Assembly (NCBI RefSeq): GCF_002633015.1
Contig: NZ_NSIU01000021.1
Coordinates: 1-39,250, forward strand
Source: Sulfuricurvum sp. PD_MW2
GTDB taxonomy: Bacteria > Campylobacterota > Campylobacteria > Campylobacterales > Sulfurimonadaceae
Direction of reading: 5' to 3'
DNA length: 39,250 nt
A model generated the notes under the pieces. The model saw nothing but the letters and a program-made list of their open reading frames with translations. It was not told where the DNA came from and searched no databases. The stretch's first letter is position 1, and each line of letters opens with the position of its first letter. Positions 25,224-33,661 of the stretch are shown here, in pieces. A program made the position numbers and the translations under genes.

Positions 25224-26338
25224 AATTTCAGCTCCGTCAAGAGTACCGAAAATAAAGCGTCACACGCAATGACCAAAAAGATAGCATTGACGACACTTTT
25301 GGTGGTATATTGACCGATACTTTCGGTATTCATAGAGACTTGAAAGCCTCTGTATGTCCCGACAAATGCAATTAAAAATGCGAAAAAAGGTCCTTTTGCA
25401 ATACCGATGAGATAGTGTTTGAGAGCGAGTGCCCCTTGCAGACGGTGGAGAAATTCGGTAAAACTCAAATGTGACTGGGTTGCGGCAATAACCATACCTC
25501 CCAAAATCCCTACCATATCGGCAAAGAAAATGAGTAAAGGCATCACGATCATCAGAGCGATGACACGAGGCCATACCAAAAAAGTGAACGGGTCAAATCC
25601 CATTGTTTTCATCGCATCGATCTCTTGGGTCATTTTCATGGCACCGATTTGGGCGGTAAAGGCCGAACCGCTTCGCCCCGCAACGACGATGGCGGTGATG
25701 AGGGGGGCGAGTTCACGCGTGAGAGAGATTCCGATCATGTCAACGATAAAAATATCGGCACCGAATTTTTGGAGTTGTACGACACTTTGGTAGGCGACGA
25801 CCACACCGATCAAAAATGCACTGATGGCGATAATCGGGAGAGCCCGAGCACCGGTTTCGAGAATATGTGCACCGATAGAACGGTAACGGATGAGGTGCGG
25901 GTAACGAAGCGTATAGAAGAAGATTACGAATGCTTCACCGAAAAATGCCAAAAATGAGAGCAATCTTGTATAAATCCGATAGGATGCTTGACCAATGATG
26001 TAAATCCACGAGGGGTAAGTTCTAGGAGGTTCTTGATGTAGCGGCTCTGGATAAAGAAGCCGATATAAATGGGTATATTCCTCTCGTGCATTGATCGTAG
26101 AATAGTGATACCCTTGGCATTTGAATGCTTCATTACTCATGTGCCACAACGCAACTCCGGAGGAATCGATATCGCTGATTGCTGCGATATCCCAGATAAC
26201 ATTTGAGCGGGGGTGCAATCCTTCCAACGCTTCGGCTACTTCATGGAGGTACTCAATAGTCCATGAACCACTGCATACGAGAGTTGTTTTCTCTTTATCT
26301 TCAATGACGCTGAAAGATGCGGGGATTCTTGTTTGCAT
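25220..26338 (-). CDS. mlaE: Lipid-transporter permease with fused N-terminal STAS domain (MlaE family)
   Basis: A 372-residue fusion. Residues 1-100 form a STAS-like domain (TLVCSGSWTIEYLHEVAEAL, VIWDIAAISDIDSSGVALWH), the role played by separate MlaB in E. coli. From about residue 110 the MlaE permease follows, with its amphipathic helix and membrane segments ALPIIAISAFLIGVVVAYQS, ELAPLITAIVVAGRSGSAFTAQIG and VIALMIVMPLLIFFADMVGI. It begins the operon mlaE-mlaF-mlaD-lipoprotein-pfkA and faces the D,D-peptidase gene across 123 bases. A minus-strand TATAAT lies only about eight bases before the ATG, so the true promoter or start is not certain. Confidence 0.9.
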   Translation of the reverse strand: MQTRIPASFSVIEDKEKTTLVCSGSWTIEYLHEVAEALEGLHPRSNVIWDIAAISDIDSSGVALWHMSNEAFKCQGYHYSTINAREEYTHLYRLLYPEPLHQEPPRTYPSWIYIIGQASYRIYTRLLSFLAFFGEAFVIFFYTLRYPHLIRYRSIGAHILETGARALPIIAISAFLIGVVVAYQSVVQLQKFGADIFIVDMIGISLTRELAPLITAIVVAGRSGSAFTAQIGAMKMTQEIDAMKTMGFDPFTFLVWPRVIALMIVMPLLIFFADMVGILGGMVIAATQSHLSFTEFLHRLQGALALKHYLIGIAKGPFFAFLIAFVGTYRGFQVSMNTESIGQYTTKSVVNAIFLVIACDALFSVLLTELKL

Positions 26339-26461
26339 ATTTTATTATAACGCATTCCTTTGTGTATCTTGGAGTGTTTAATTATTTTGGGAATAATTTT
26401 TGGCTGGTATGGAGTTTGCTTTTTCTCTTGCTTTACACTAAACATTTATAAGGAATATACT

Positions 26462-27262
26462 ATGATAAAACGTCTTGGTACGCTGATGCTCGGTCTTTCT
26501 GTCTCTCTTTTTGCACAAATTGACAAGCAAGAACTTAACAATATGAAAGTAGACGCTTTATTGGTTAAAGATATGACTTCAAAGCGGGTTCTTTATTCAA
26601 AAGAGCCGTTTAAGGAGTTGCATCCGGCAAGTTTGACAAAAGTGATGACGGTATTGCTCGCAATTGAACACGGAAAGTTGAGTCAGCCTGTCACGATTAC
26701 ACGAGAAATGACCAAAGTGGAGCCGACGATAGCCGGGTATAAGCGTGGAGATGTGATTGTTTTGGAAGATTTGATCAAAGCGGCAATGATCAAATCGGAT
26801 AACGATGCGGCCAAAGCGATCGCGATTACTATCGGAGGTTCGGAAGAACACTTTATCGAGATGATGAATGCCAAAGCGAAAAAAATAGGGATGAATCATA
26901 CACATTTTATGAACCCGTGCGGGTATGATGACAAAAAACACTATTCGACTCCGCAAGATCTCTTGAAGTTAACCGAATATGCTATAAAAAATAGAAAGTT
27001 TAACGATATTAGCCGTATTAACGAATACACCTATTACTCTCTCGACAAGCACCGAAAATTTGTCGCGTATACCCATAACCGTCTTTTGAACCGCTATCAA
27101 TACGCGATCGGAGTTAAAACCGGTTATACCGCGAAAGCGGGAGCATGTTTGATAGCACGGGCAAAAAAAGACGGAAAAGATTGTGTCATTGTCATGATGA
27201 ATGCCAAAGGGGATCGCTGGAAGAGCGCAAAAAATATTTTTGAGCAGGTCCTAAACAGTTAA
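26462..27262 (+). CDS. D-alanyl-D-alanine carboxypeptidase/endopeptidase, S11 family
   Basis: Exported penicillin-binding protein of low mass, 266 residues, that trims or cuts peptidoglycan stem peptides in the periplasm. The signal peptide is MIKRLGTLMLGLSVSLFAQ. The three serine-peptidase motifs are present: SLTK (catalytic Ser and Lys) in HPASLTKVMT, SDN in IKSDNDAAKA, and KTG in GVKTGYTAKAG. The protein ends shortly after the KTG region, so it lacks the C-terminal beta domain and membrane anchor of PBP5 and is closer in layout to PBP7-type enzymes. ATG 26462 has AAGGA upstream. It overlaps the convergent glycosylase gene by 12 bases. Confidence 0.88.
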   Translation: MIKRLGTLMLGLSVSLFAQIDKQELNNMKVDALLVKDMTSKRVLYSKEPFKELHPASLTKVMTVLLAIEHGKLSQPVTITREMTKVEPTIAGYKRGDVIVLEDLIKAAMIKSDNDAAKAIAITIGGSEEHFIEMMNAKAKKIGMNHTHFMNPCGYDDKKHYSTPQDLLKLTEYAIKNRKFNDISRINEYTYYSLDKHRKFVAYTHNRLLNRYQYAIGVKTGYTAKAGACLIARAKKDGKDCVIVMMNAKGDRWKSAKNIFEQVLNS

Positions 27263-27742
27263 ATAGGTAGTTAAAAACCGTTTGTATATTTCCTCTTTTT
27301 CTTCCCGTTTCATTGCCGCATGAGCGGGTGATGTCGAGGGGAGGAGAACTCTCTCAACCGCCAAATCTTTAAAATACTTCTGAAACAAATCATAGCTTTT
27401 CTTTCCTGTAAACCCGAGGGCTTGAATATTGGGGTGATCAGCTAAAAGCTTTTCAAAATCATTGGGGATGCAGTTTTTGAGATTGGTATCGCTCGAATTG
27501 CTCCGTTCGCATGAGGCGATCACATCCCACAACCCAATCCCTTTTTCGAGACAAAAGAGTCTTTTTGCCTCATTCGATTCGAGTGTCACGCCAAATATCG
27601 ATTCCATAATCGGCCAGAATGTGTTGCGCTGATGGGCATAGTAAAAAGCTTTTTCAAATGAGGCGATACTGGGAAAACTACCGAGAAAGAGAACGCGGGT
27701 ATTGGCACCGAGGATGGGGGTAAAGGGGTGAGTGTAGGTCAA
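27251..27742 (-). CDS. Hypoxanthine/uracil DNA glycosylase, UDG family 6-like
   Basis: A 163-residue member of the uracil-DNA-glycosylase superfamily, pattern closest to the family 6 (hypoxanthine-DNA glycosylase) and Mug-like proteins: VLFLGSFPSIASF for motif 1, YYAHQRNTFWPIM, GIGLWDVIASCERSNSSD and the second motif LPSTSPAHAAM. It should remove deaminated bases from DNA. The gene overlaps the MazF-type toxin stop by four bases, so it is the third gene of the toxin-antitoxin operon, an unusual partner for one. The substrate cannot be fixed from sequence alone. Confidence 0.8.
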   Translation of the reverse strand: MTYTHPFTPILGANTRVLFLGSFPSIASFEKAFYYAHQRNTFWPIMESIFGVTLESNEAKRLFCLEKGIGLWDVIASCERSNSSDTNLKNCIPNDFEKLLADHPNIQALGFTGKKSYDLFQKYFKDLAVERVLLPSTSPAHAAMKREEKEEIYKRFLTTYLTV

Positions 27743-28074
27743 CCGATTAACTCACATAATGATTTTTGTATGATTTGAGCTTCTGCTTCACTAATAGAGC
27801 CGATTTTGTCTTTGATCCGTGTTTTAGAAAGTGCCCGTATTTCATATATACAAGCATCCGAAATTTTGTCGAGTTTATCACGCTTTGGAAGTGTTAAGCG
27901 ATAAGGGAGTGCGTCGGCTTCGATGTGAGTCGAGAGGGGGATGACAATCACGGTGGAGAGCATTTGATTATCATCATTTTGACTCATGATAATTGCTGGA
28001 CGGAGCTTTCCGATTTCTCCCCCTTTGGCAGGATTGAAATCAACGAGGCAAATATCATTTTTATTCAATTCCAT
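27739..28074 (-). CDS. MazF/PemK-type mRNA interferase toxin
   Basis: A 111-residue SH3-like barrel toxin that should cleave RNA at a short sequence. The typical motifs are KNDICLVDFNPAKGGEIGKLRPAIIMS at the N-terminus, with the catalytic Arg in KLRPAI, and STVIVIPLSTHIEADALPYRL in the middle with the conserved Ser/Thr. I chose the ATG at 28074, with GGTGGAG seven bases upstream; a GTG four codons earlier is possible. It overlaps the antitoxin gene by 14 bases and the glycosylase gene by four. Confidence 0.87.
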   Translation of the reverse strand: MELNKNDICLVDFNPAKGGEIGKLRPAIIMSQNDDNQMLSTVIVIPLSTHIEADALPYRLTLPKRDKLDKISDACIYEIRALSKTRIKDKIGSISEAEAQIIQKSLCELIG

Positions 28075-28315
28075 CGTCAACTCCACCCTCAGAGATAGGA
28101 TCGTTTTTTTGTGCTTTGGCTATTCGGGTTAATAAAGAGCGTTTTTTTGATTTTTCAATCGTATCGATAAATGCAGTGAACTCTTTAGCCATCGATTTTG
28201 GGACGAAAAATCCCACTTCTTCTTTTTTTCTGCCGTCGATGATATGGACGATTTCATCATGAAAACTGTAGAGGGTTTCGGGCTTTCGAAGTTCTGCTAA
28301 TGTTGCTTCAATCAT
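28061..28315 (-). CDS. Putative antitoxin of the MazF-type pair
   Basis: An 84-residue protein directly upstream of, and overlapping, the MazF-type toxin, the normal antitoxin position. The sequence is not the usual AbrB-like MazE: it has HIIDGRKKEEVGFFVPKSMAKEFTAFIDTIEKSKK, then a flexible acidic tail SEGGVDDGIE that could bind the toxin. The first half, with a strand pair around DGRKKEEVGFFVP, recalls the Phd-like strand pattern, but I cannot assign it. AAAAGGA precedes the ATG, and TATACT about 25-30 bases upstream could be its -10 box. Confidence 0.75.
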   Translation of the reverse strand: MIEATLAELRKPETLYSFHDEIVHIIDGRKKEEVGFFVPKSMAKEFTAFIDTIEKSKKRSLLTRIAKAQKNDPISEGGVDDGIE

Positions 28316-28392
28316 ACAAATCCTTTTGATAAAACTGATTGTAAAAATAGTATATCATAAGTTTTAAATATTTGGTTTTGTATTGTAGATTT

Positions 28393-28419
28393 CTTGTCAA
28401 GTAGATATAATCTTACAAG
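28393..28419 (+). promoter_or_regulatory. Possible promoter/operator between the MazF-type pair and the second four-TM gene
   Basis: TATAAT at 28406-28411 reads toward the four-TM gene. It lies inside an inverted repeat CTTGT/ACAAG (28393-28397 and 28415-28419). The position between divergent genes would suit a shared operator; this is a weak inference. Confidence 0.35.
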
Positions 28420-28512
28420 TTTAAAAATATGAATTAAAGTTAAAAAAACTATATATTCCCAAATTCTAGCTTAGAAGAAGAAAATATAGTGATGAAATGC
28501 GTAGGAGAAATT

Positions 28513-28914
28513 ATGCAAGATACAGTAATACCGAAAGAAGTCATTTGGGTAACAAAAATTTTATGGATTGATATTCTTCTTCGATTCATAGTCGTTCTTT
28601 TTATATTGCTTACTAGTTCATTTAGCGATGAAGAAATTTTAGTTCGATTATTGACTGTATCAATAAAGATTATAATATGGAGCATTGCAATTATAGGGAT
28701 AAATTACTTTTTGAAAAAGGGAAATAAATGGATTATGATTTTTTTCATGGTAATTGTAAGTTCGGTAGTAATATCTAATATTTTCTCAATTTACGGTGCT
28801 ACACAAGATATTTTATTGATTAGTAAAGTTCTTTATTTTATTCAAATACTAATAGGCTCTTTTATCATTTACTTATTGACTAAAGAAAGGAATTTTTTTT
28901 TAAATAAGCAGTAA
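28513..28914 (+). CDS. Small four-TM membrane protein of unknown function, copy 2
   Basis: A 133-residue paralogue of the protein at 17578. Shared landmarks are the start (MQDTVIPKEVIWVTK against MQTVTVPKEVIWVTR), the linker between helices two and three (NYFLKKGNKWIM against NYFLKKANKWIM) and the tail (YLLTKERNFF against YLLLKKRSFF). The helices themselves differ in sequence but keep the same spacing. The ATG at 28513 has TAGGAG six bases upstream; an ATG at 28489 would add eight residues not present in copy 1. The gene is AT-rich and diverges from the MazF-type pair, so both copies adjoin a toxin-antitoxin module. Function unknown. Confidence 0.77.
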   Translation: MQDTVIPKEVIWVTKILWIDILLRFIVVLFILLTSSFSDEEILVRLLTVSIKIIIWSIAIIGINYFLKKGNKWIMIFFMVIVSSVVISNIFSIYGATQDILLISKVLYFIQILIGSFIIYLLTKERNFFLNKQ

Positions 28915-28957
28915 TAAATAATAAGAGAGTTCTTTACCTTCCCCTAAACCACCATTT

Positions 28958-28965
28958 GCTACAAT
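28958..28965 (+). promoter_or_regulatory. Extended -10 box GCTACAAT for purH
   Basis: GCTACAAT is 44 bases upstream of the purH ATG, in a leader with no other gene. Confidence 0.5.
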
Positions 28966-29009
28966 TTCGCCATTAATTTATGGGGCTGAGACCCAATCAA
29001 AGGAACTGC

Positions 29010-30545
29010 ATGAAGCGCGCATTGCTAAGCGTCAGCGACAAAAGCAACATCGTTGAATTCGCCAAATCTCTGATCGGGAATGGATATGAGATTATCTCTA
29101 CCGGTGGAACGTATAAGATGTTAAAAGATGCGGGAATAGCCGCAATCGAGATCGATGAAGTGACCAAATTTCCTGAGTGCTTCGAAGGGCGCGTAAAAAC
29201 ATTGAACCCTTTTGTACATGGCGGAATCTTGCACCGACGTGACAAACAATCGCACCTTGACCAAGCCAAAGAGCTCGGTGTTGAAGCGATCGATCTTGTA
29301 TGTGTGAATCTCTATCCGTTCAAAGCGACGATTGAGAAAACCGACGATTTTGAAGAGATTATCGAAAATATCGACATCGGCGGACCTGCAATGGTACGTT
29401 CTGCGGCAAAAAACTTTGACAGCGTTATTATTGTCACCGATCCATCCGACTATTCATTGGTGCTTAACGCAATTGCTAACGGCGAAAACAGTGTCGAATT
29501 CCGCCGTGATTTGATGATCAAAGCATACGAACACACCGCGGCGTATGATAGCATGATCGCAAACTACATGAACAAACGTTTTAACAACGGTATGGGGAAC
29601 AAACAGTTTATCGTGGGTAATAAAGTGATGGATACCCGTTATGGCGAAAACCCGCATCAAAAAGGCGGATTGTACGAGTTTGACACATTCTTCAGCCAAA
29701 ACTTCAAAACTCTCAAAGGAGAAGCGAGCTTTAACAACCTCACTGACATTAGCGGTGCGGTAAAAATTGCAGCAGCTTTTGGAGGTGAAAATGCGATTTG
29801 TATTGTGAAACACGGTAATCCATGTGGTTTCGCGATCCGTGAGAATCTCCTCGATGCCTACACCGAAGCACTCAAATGTGATCCTATCTCGGCGTTTGGC
29901 GGTGTCGTGGCGGTTAACGGTGTTGTCACCAAAGCATTGGCGGAGAAAATGAACGAAATGTTCCTCGAAGTGATCATTGCAGGGTGTATTGATGAGGAAG
30001 CACGCGCGGTGTTTGAGCCGAAAAAACGTCTTAAACTCTTTGAATACGGTGCGGATAAAATACTCCTTAGCAACGATGCGATCGATTTCAAACATATCGA
30101 CGGCGGGTTTGTATTCCAAGATGCAGATAAAGTGACTTCCGAAGAAGTAGCGAATGCGAAATTGGTTACCAAGCATGTAGCGGATGCTGCAGCGATGAAA
30201 GATGCGGAGATCGCTTATAAAGTGGCGTCACTTACAAAATCCAACTGTGTCGTTTATGTGAAAGATGCGGCGATGGTCGCGGTCGGTATGGGTATGACAT
30301 CACGTGTCGATGCGGCTCGTTGTGCACTCAAAAAAGCTGAAGAGATGGGACTGGATGTAAGCGGTTCGGCTCTTGCTTCCGAAGCGTTTTTTCCATTCCG
30401 CGACTCTATCGATGCGGCGGCGGGTGCGGGTGTTAAAACCGTCATTCAACCGGGTGGATCAGTACGTGATGATGAAGTCATCGCGGCAGCGGATGAACAT
30501 GGTATGGCTCTTTATTTTACAGGTGTTCGCCACTTTTTACACTAA
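29010..30545 (+). CDS. purH: Bifunctional AICAR transformylase / IMP cyclohydrolase
   Basis: Catalyses the last two steps of IMP synthesis. The N-terminal cyclohydrolase domain (residues 1 to about 190) opens with [19 protein letters not shown] and includes [30 protein letters not shown] and VNLYPF. The transformylase domain follows, with [14 protein letters not shown], the catalytic KH pair in [13 protein letters not shown], and [13 protein letters not shown]; it ends in [12 protein letters not shown] and GVRHFLH. Its 511 residues are full length. ATG 29010 has AAAGGA upstream; an in-frame ATG at 28980 would add ten residues and lacks a ribosome site. A strong terminator follows. Confidence 0.97.
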   Translation: MKRALLSVSDKSNIVEFAKSLIGNGYEIISTGGTYKMLKDAGIAAIEIDEVTKFPECFEGRVKTLNPFVHGGILHRRDKQSHLDQAKELGVEAIDLVCVNLYPFKATIEKTDDFEEIIENIDIGGPAMVRSAAKNFDSVIIVTDPSDYSLVLNAIANGENSVEFRRDLMIKAYEHTAAYDSMIANYMNKRFNNGMGNKQFIVGNKVMDTRYGENPHQKGGLYEFDTFFSQNFKTLKGEASFNNLTDISGAVKIAAAFGGENAICIVKHGNPCGFAIRENLLDAYTEALKCDPISAFGGVVAVNGVVTKALAEKMNEMFLEVIIAGCIDEEARAVFEPKKRLKLFEYGADKILLSNDAIDFKHIDGGFVFQDADKVTSEEVANAKLVTKHVADAAAMKDAEIAYKVASLTKSNCVVYVKDAAMVAVGMGMTSRVDAARCALKKAEEMGLDVSGSALASEAFFPFRDSIDAAAGAGVKTVIQPGGSVRDDEVIAAADEHGMALYFTGVRHFLH

Positions 30546-30551
30546 AAACCT

Positions 30552-30577
30552 TTGCGCCGAGTCGGCGCAACTTTTTA
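30552..30577 (+). terminator. Rho-independent terminator after purH
   Basis: A near-perfect GC-rich palindrome, TTGCGCC (30552-30558) pairing with GGCGCAA (30564-30570), is followed by CTTTTTAT. It starts seven bases after the purH stop. Confidence 0.92.
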
Positions 30578-30617
30578 TCCCTTCTAAAACCCTTGTCTAC
30601 GAATTCTCCTTTTTAAC

Positions 30618-30638
30618 CTTGATTGACATTGACTCAAT
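30618..30638 (+). promoter_or_regulatory. HAIR-type HspR operator
   Basis: CTTGATT, seven bases, ACTCAAT: this matches the HspR-associated inverted repeat (CTTGAGT-N7-ACTCAAG) with one change in each arm and the exact spacing. It covers the -35 box of the cbpA promoter, so bound HspR would block transcription of its own operon. Confidence 0.82.
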
Positions 30639-30652
30639 GTTAGTGCTATAAT
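30623..30652 (+). promoter_or_regulatory. Sigma-70 promoter of the cbpA-hspR-ung operon
   Basis: TTGACA (30623-30628), an 18-base spacer and TATAAT (30647-30652, within GCTATAAT). It is the best-conserved promoter in the window, as expected for a gene held off by a repressor. The start codon is 43 bases downstream. Confidence 0.82.
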
Positions 30653-30694
30653 TTTCACCAAGAAAAACGATACTCTATGAATTAGGAATTGGAT

Positions 30695-31588
30695 ATGTCA
30701 AAAAGTTTATATACTACATTAGAATTATCTCCCGGAGCAAGTGAAGCGGAGATCAAAAAAGCGTACCGAAGACTTGCACGCCAATATCATCCTGATGTCA
30801 ACAAAGATCCTGCTGCGGAAGAGAAATTTAAAGAGATTAATGCTGCGTATGAGGTTCTCAGTGATAAAGAGAAACGTTCAAAATACGACCAATACGGCGA
30901 TTCGATGTTCGGTGGTCAAAACTTCCATGATTTTGCTCGAGGACAGGGGGGAAATGTTGATTTAGACGATATTCTCCGTAATATCTTCGGTCAAGGCGGT
31001 GGTGGTTTCGGCGGTGGCGGTTTTGGAGGCTTCGGCGGGTTTGGTGGAAATTCCGGCTTCGGTGGCGGCGGTTTTGGGGGGATGAACCTCGACATTGATG
31101 CCAATGTCACTGTACCGTTCGCTGTAGCGGTATTGGGAGGAAAACACTCGATCAGCCTCTCCGGAGAGAGTTTTGACATTAAAATCCCAGCCGGGATCAA
31201 AAGCGGCGAAAAGCTCCGTGTACGCGGAAAAGGAAAAAAACATGGATCACAAGTCGGTGATTTGTACCTACGGATCGATGTTGCTGCGAATCCTGAGTAT
31301 GAGCGCGAGGGGGATAATCTTGTCAAAACGTTTAATGTCCCTCTCTATGCAGCACTCTTTGGGGGAAAAGTAGCGATTCAAACACTCGAAAAAGAGGTGA
31401 CGTTAAAAGTTCCTGAAAATACGAAAAACGGTCAACGTTTCCGTCTTAAAGAGATGGGCGTTCTAAACCGTCAAAGTAACGTGCGAGGTGATCTATACCT
31501 CAAAGCGAACATTGTTCTCCCTCCAGTCGATAAAATTGATCCGGATTTGGTTGAAGCGATGAAAAAATCACTTCCGCAAGGAGAGTAA
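30695..31588 (+). CDS. cbpA: DnaJ-class co-chaperone CbpA
   Basis: Type II J-domain protein of 297 residues that stimulates DnaK ATPase and may bind curved DNA. The J domain occupies residues 1-68 with the HPD motif in [12 protein letters not shown] Gly/Phe-rich linker follows (about 85-130, repeats of GGGGFGG type), then two C-terminal substrate-binding domains ([36 protein letters not shown]). The zinc-finger domain of DnaJ is missing, which separates CbpA from DnaJ. ATG 30695 has TAGGA about seven bases upstream. With hspR three bases after its stop it forms the known Campylobacterota cbpA-hspR pair, under a HAIR operator. Confidence 0.93.
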   Translation: MSKSLYTTLELSPGASEAEIKKAYRRLARQYHPDVNKDPAAEEKFKEINAAYEVLSDKEKRSKYDQYGDSMFGGQNFHDFARGQGGNVDLDDILRNIFGQGGGGFGGGGFGGFGGFGGNSGFGGGGFGGMNLDIDANVTVPFAVAVLGGKHSISLSGESFDIKIPAGIKSGEKLRVRGKGKKHGSQVGDLYLRIDVAANPEYEREGDNLVKTFNVPLYAALFGGKVAIQTLEKEVTLKVPENTKNGQRFRLKEMGVLNRQSNVRGDLYLKANIVLPPVDKIDPDLVEAMKKSLPQGE

Positions 31589-31591
31589 GCC

Positions 31592-31978
31592 ATGCACCAT
31601 TTTGACGAACCGGTATACATGATCAGCATCGTAGCGAAGATTTTGGACATCCATCCTCAGACCCTTCGTCAATATGAACGAGAGAATCTCATTACCCCTT
31701 CACGCTCGGATGGACGGATTCGTCTCTATTCTCAGCGTGACATCGAAAAGATCAAGATGATTTTACGCCTCACACGTGAAGTAGGGGTCAATCTTGCAGG
31801 AGTGGATGTCGTCATTCGTCTCAAAGACAAGATGGAGGCAATGGAACAGGAATTAATGGAACTGCGCGCCGAAATCGCACGGATGCGAAGTTCCAGCACC
31901 GTTCCGCCGGAAAAGTCCCTTGTTACCAAGCGAAGTATTTACGAAATGGTCATTTTTGATGACGACATCCTCAAGTAA
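31592..31978 (+). CDS. hspR: Heat-shock repressor HspR (MerR family)
   Basis: A 128-residue repressor. The MerR helix-turn-helix is plain at residues 8-50: [31 protein letters not shown] and [16 protein letters not shown] dimerising coiled coil follows ([22 protein letters not shown]). HspR represses chaperone genes through HAIR sites and is released on heat shock; one such site lies before this operon, giving autoregulation. Its stop overlaps the ung start by one base (TAATG). Confidence 0.93.
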   Translation: MHHFDEPVYMISIVAKILDIHPQTLRQYERENLITPSRSDGRIRLYSQRDIEKIKMILRLTREVGVNLAGVDVVIRLKDKMEAMEQELMELRAEIARMRSSSTVPPEKSLVTKRSIYEMVIFDDDILK

Positions 31979-32658
31979 TGGCTACTAATCCGGTTATTCA
32001 TCCCAGTTGGAAAGAGGCGTTAAGTGCTGAATTCACCCATCCGTATATGGATGAGCTCAAAGCATTCTTGGTTGAAGAGAAAAAACACTATACGATATTT
32101 CCGCAGGGGAGTCATATCTTCAATGCGTTCAACTCTACCCCCTTTGATGCAGTCAAAGTTGTGATTTTAGGACAAGATCCCTACCATGGCCCGAATCAAG
32201 CACACGGTCTCTCATTCTCGGTTCAGCAGGGTATACCACTTCCTCCTTCTTTGCAAAATATTTTTAAAGAACTGGTTGATGACATAGGATGTACATGTCC
32301 AAAAAGCGGTGATTTGAGCTATTGGGCGCAGGAGGGGGTATTACTCCTCAACACCCTCTTAACCGTTCGTTCAGGGGAGCCGTTTTCGCATAAAGATCGG
32401 GGATGGGAGCGTTTTACGGATCAAGTGATCCGAACATTGAGTGCACAGCGTGAACATATCGTCTTTATCCTTTGGGGCGCACCGGCTGGAAAAAAGGCCT
32501 CTTTGATCGATGAAGGAAAACATTTGGTCCTTAAAGCACCCCATCCATCGCCTCTCTCTTCGTATCGAGGTTTTTTCGGTTCCAAACCTTTTAGCAAGAG
32601 TAATCGTTATTTGCAACAGTTTGGGATGCAACCGATAGAATGGTGTGGTATTAGTTAA
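31978..32658 (+). CDS. ung: Uracil-DNA glycosylase, family 1
   Basis: Removes uracil from DNA at the start of base-excision repair. The 226-residue protein has the water-activating motif [18 protein letters not shown], the uracil-site [15 protein letters not shown] with the specificity Asn, and the minor-groove loop [13 protein letters not shown]. It is full length. The start codon overlaps the hspR stop, so ung appears to be translated from the heat-shock operon mRNA and hence under HspR. Its end overlaps the convergent nuclease gene by eight bases. Confidence 0.95.
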   Translation: MATNPVIHPSWKEALSAEFTHPYMDELKAFLVEEKKHYTIFPQGSHIFNAFNSTPFDAVKVVILGQDPYHGPNQAHGLSFSVQQGIPLPPSLQNIFKELVDDIGCTCPKSGDLSYWAQEGVLLLNTLLTVRSGEPFSHKDRGWERFTDQVIRTLSAQREHIVFILWGAPAGKKASLIDEGKHLVLKAPHPSPLSSYRGFFGSKPFSKSNRYLQQFGMQPIEWCGIS

Positions 32659-33661
32659 TTCTTAGCGTCGCGAAAATCGGCAAATGATCCGAATACCCCT
32701 CTCCGAGGTGCTGTTTTGGATAACGACGACTTTGCTGCCATCGATACACTTTTCCTTTATAAAAAAGATAGTCGGGATCATATCGATTGAAACTTCCTTT
32801 GACGTATTCAATTCCGTGATTATCAGCTAAAGTGTGAGGAATAATGATGTTATCCAATCCTTCTCCTTTTCCTCGAAACTCATGACTCCATCGCTTTTCA
32901 GGACGTAGCTCATACCAAAGATTATAGAGAGCATCATTATTTTTCTGGAGTGACAGATAGGTGTTTGGATTTTCCTCTTCATCGATGGTACGAAGAATAT
33001 GGTTGATTCCCGTTATCCCCTCCGTATCGTTTAGTTTGCGGCTTTTGAGAAAGGTTTTATACTCTTCAAAGTGGGAATTGAAATCGCCGACAAGAATATA
33101 GGACTCGTCAGAAGAGAGCTCTTTAAGGCGTGTAAGAAGCCGTTTAGCACATAAAATCCGTTCGCTCTCCGGACCGCTTTTGGATTTCCAGTGATTGACG
33201 AAAACACGCAGAGCGGTTCCGTTGATCTTGATTTTGGCTTCAAGAATATCGCGATAATTGCCACTGTAGTTTACAGGATGTTTAAGAGCACTTTGAATCG
33301 GATAACGGCTTAGTAGAGCTACATTCACGGCAGAATTTCGGGTTTTTGCAAATGCATAATAGGGGTAATAGAACCCTTGACGGTTGATTTGGGCTTTGAG
33401 ATCTTTGAGTGCAGTCTCGGACTCAATCTCTTGCAGAGCGATAATATCAGCCCGAATCCCTGCTATCACTTGTGCGGTGTGGCTCAGTTTTGTGCGATAC
33501 ATTTCCTCGTTCCATCCCCATTCACCATTGGGAATATACTCTTCGTACTCTGTACCCTCACGTTGCATATCAAAAAGATTTTCGACGTTGTAACTTGCTA
33601 TTTTCACTTCTACTCCTCCAAGCATTGAGATTATCCATACCAACAGGAATAGAAAACGCAT
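32651..33661 (-). CDS. Exported endonuclease/exonuclease/phosphatase-family protein
   Basis: A 336-residue enzyme with a short signal peptide ([19 protein letters not shown]) and the DNase I-like fold of the EEP superfamily: [12 protein letters not shown] (metal-site Asn), IIALQEIES (catalytic Glu), [24 protein letters not shown] (the GDFN pair) and the terminal [10 protein letters not shown] (catalytic Asp-His). It is probably a periplasmic or secreted nuclease or phosphodiesterase; substrate cannot be told from sequence. It follows oligopeptidase A without a gap, so the two are likely co-transcribed. Confidence 0.83.
   Translation of the reverse strand: MRFLFLLVWIISMLGGVEVKIASYNVENLFDMQREGTEYEEYIPNGEWGWNEEMYRTKLSHTAQVIAGIRADIIALQEIESETALKDLKAQINRQGFYYPYYAFAKTRNSAVNVALLSRYPIQSALKHPVNYSGNYRDILEAKIKINGTALRVFVNHWKSKSGPESERILCAKRLLTRLKELSSDESYILVGDFNSHFEEYKTFLKSRKLNDTEGITGINHILRTIDEEENPNTYLSLQKNNDALYNLWYELRPEKRWSHEFRGKGEGLDNIIIPHTLADNHGIEYVKGSFNRYDPDYLFYKGKVYRWQQSRRYPKQHLGEGYSDHLPIFATLRIN

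Noticed and set aside
29454-30176. A 240-codon open frame on the minus strand inside purH
   Set aside because: purH is full length with all motifs on the plus strand; the antisense frame has no recognisable domain or ribosome site and follows from codon bias.
30985-31085. Short GGTGGCGG-like repeats that resemble a tandem array
   Set aside because: They encode the Gly/Phe-rich linker of CbpA, a normal feature of the family, and are not an intergenic or CRISPR-like repeat.
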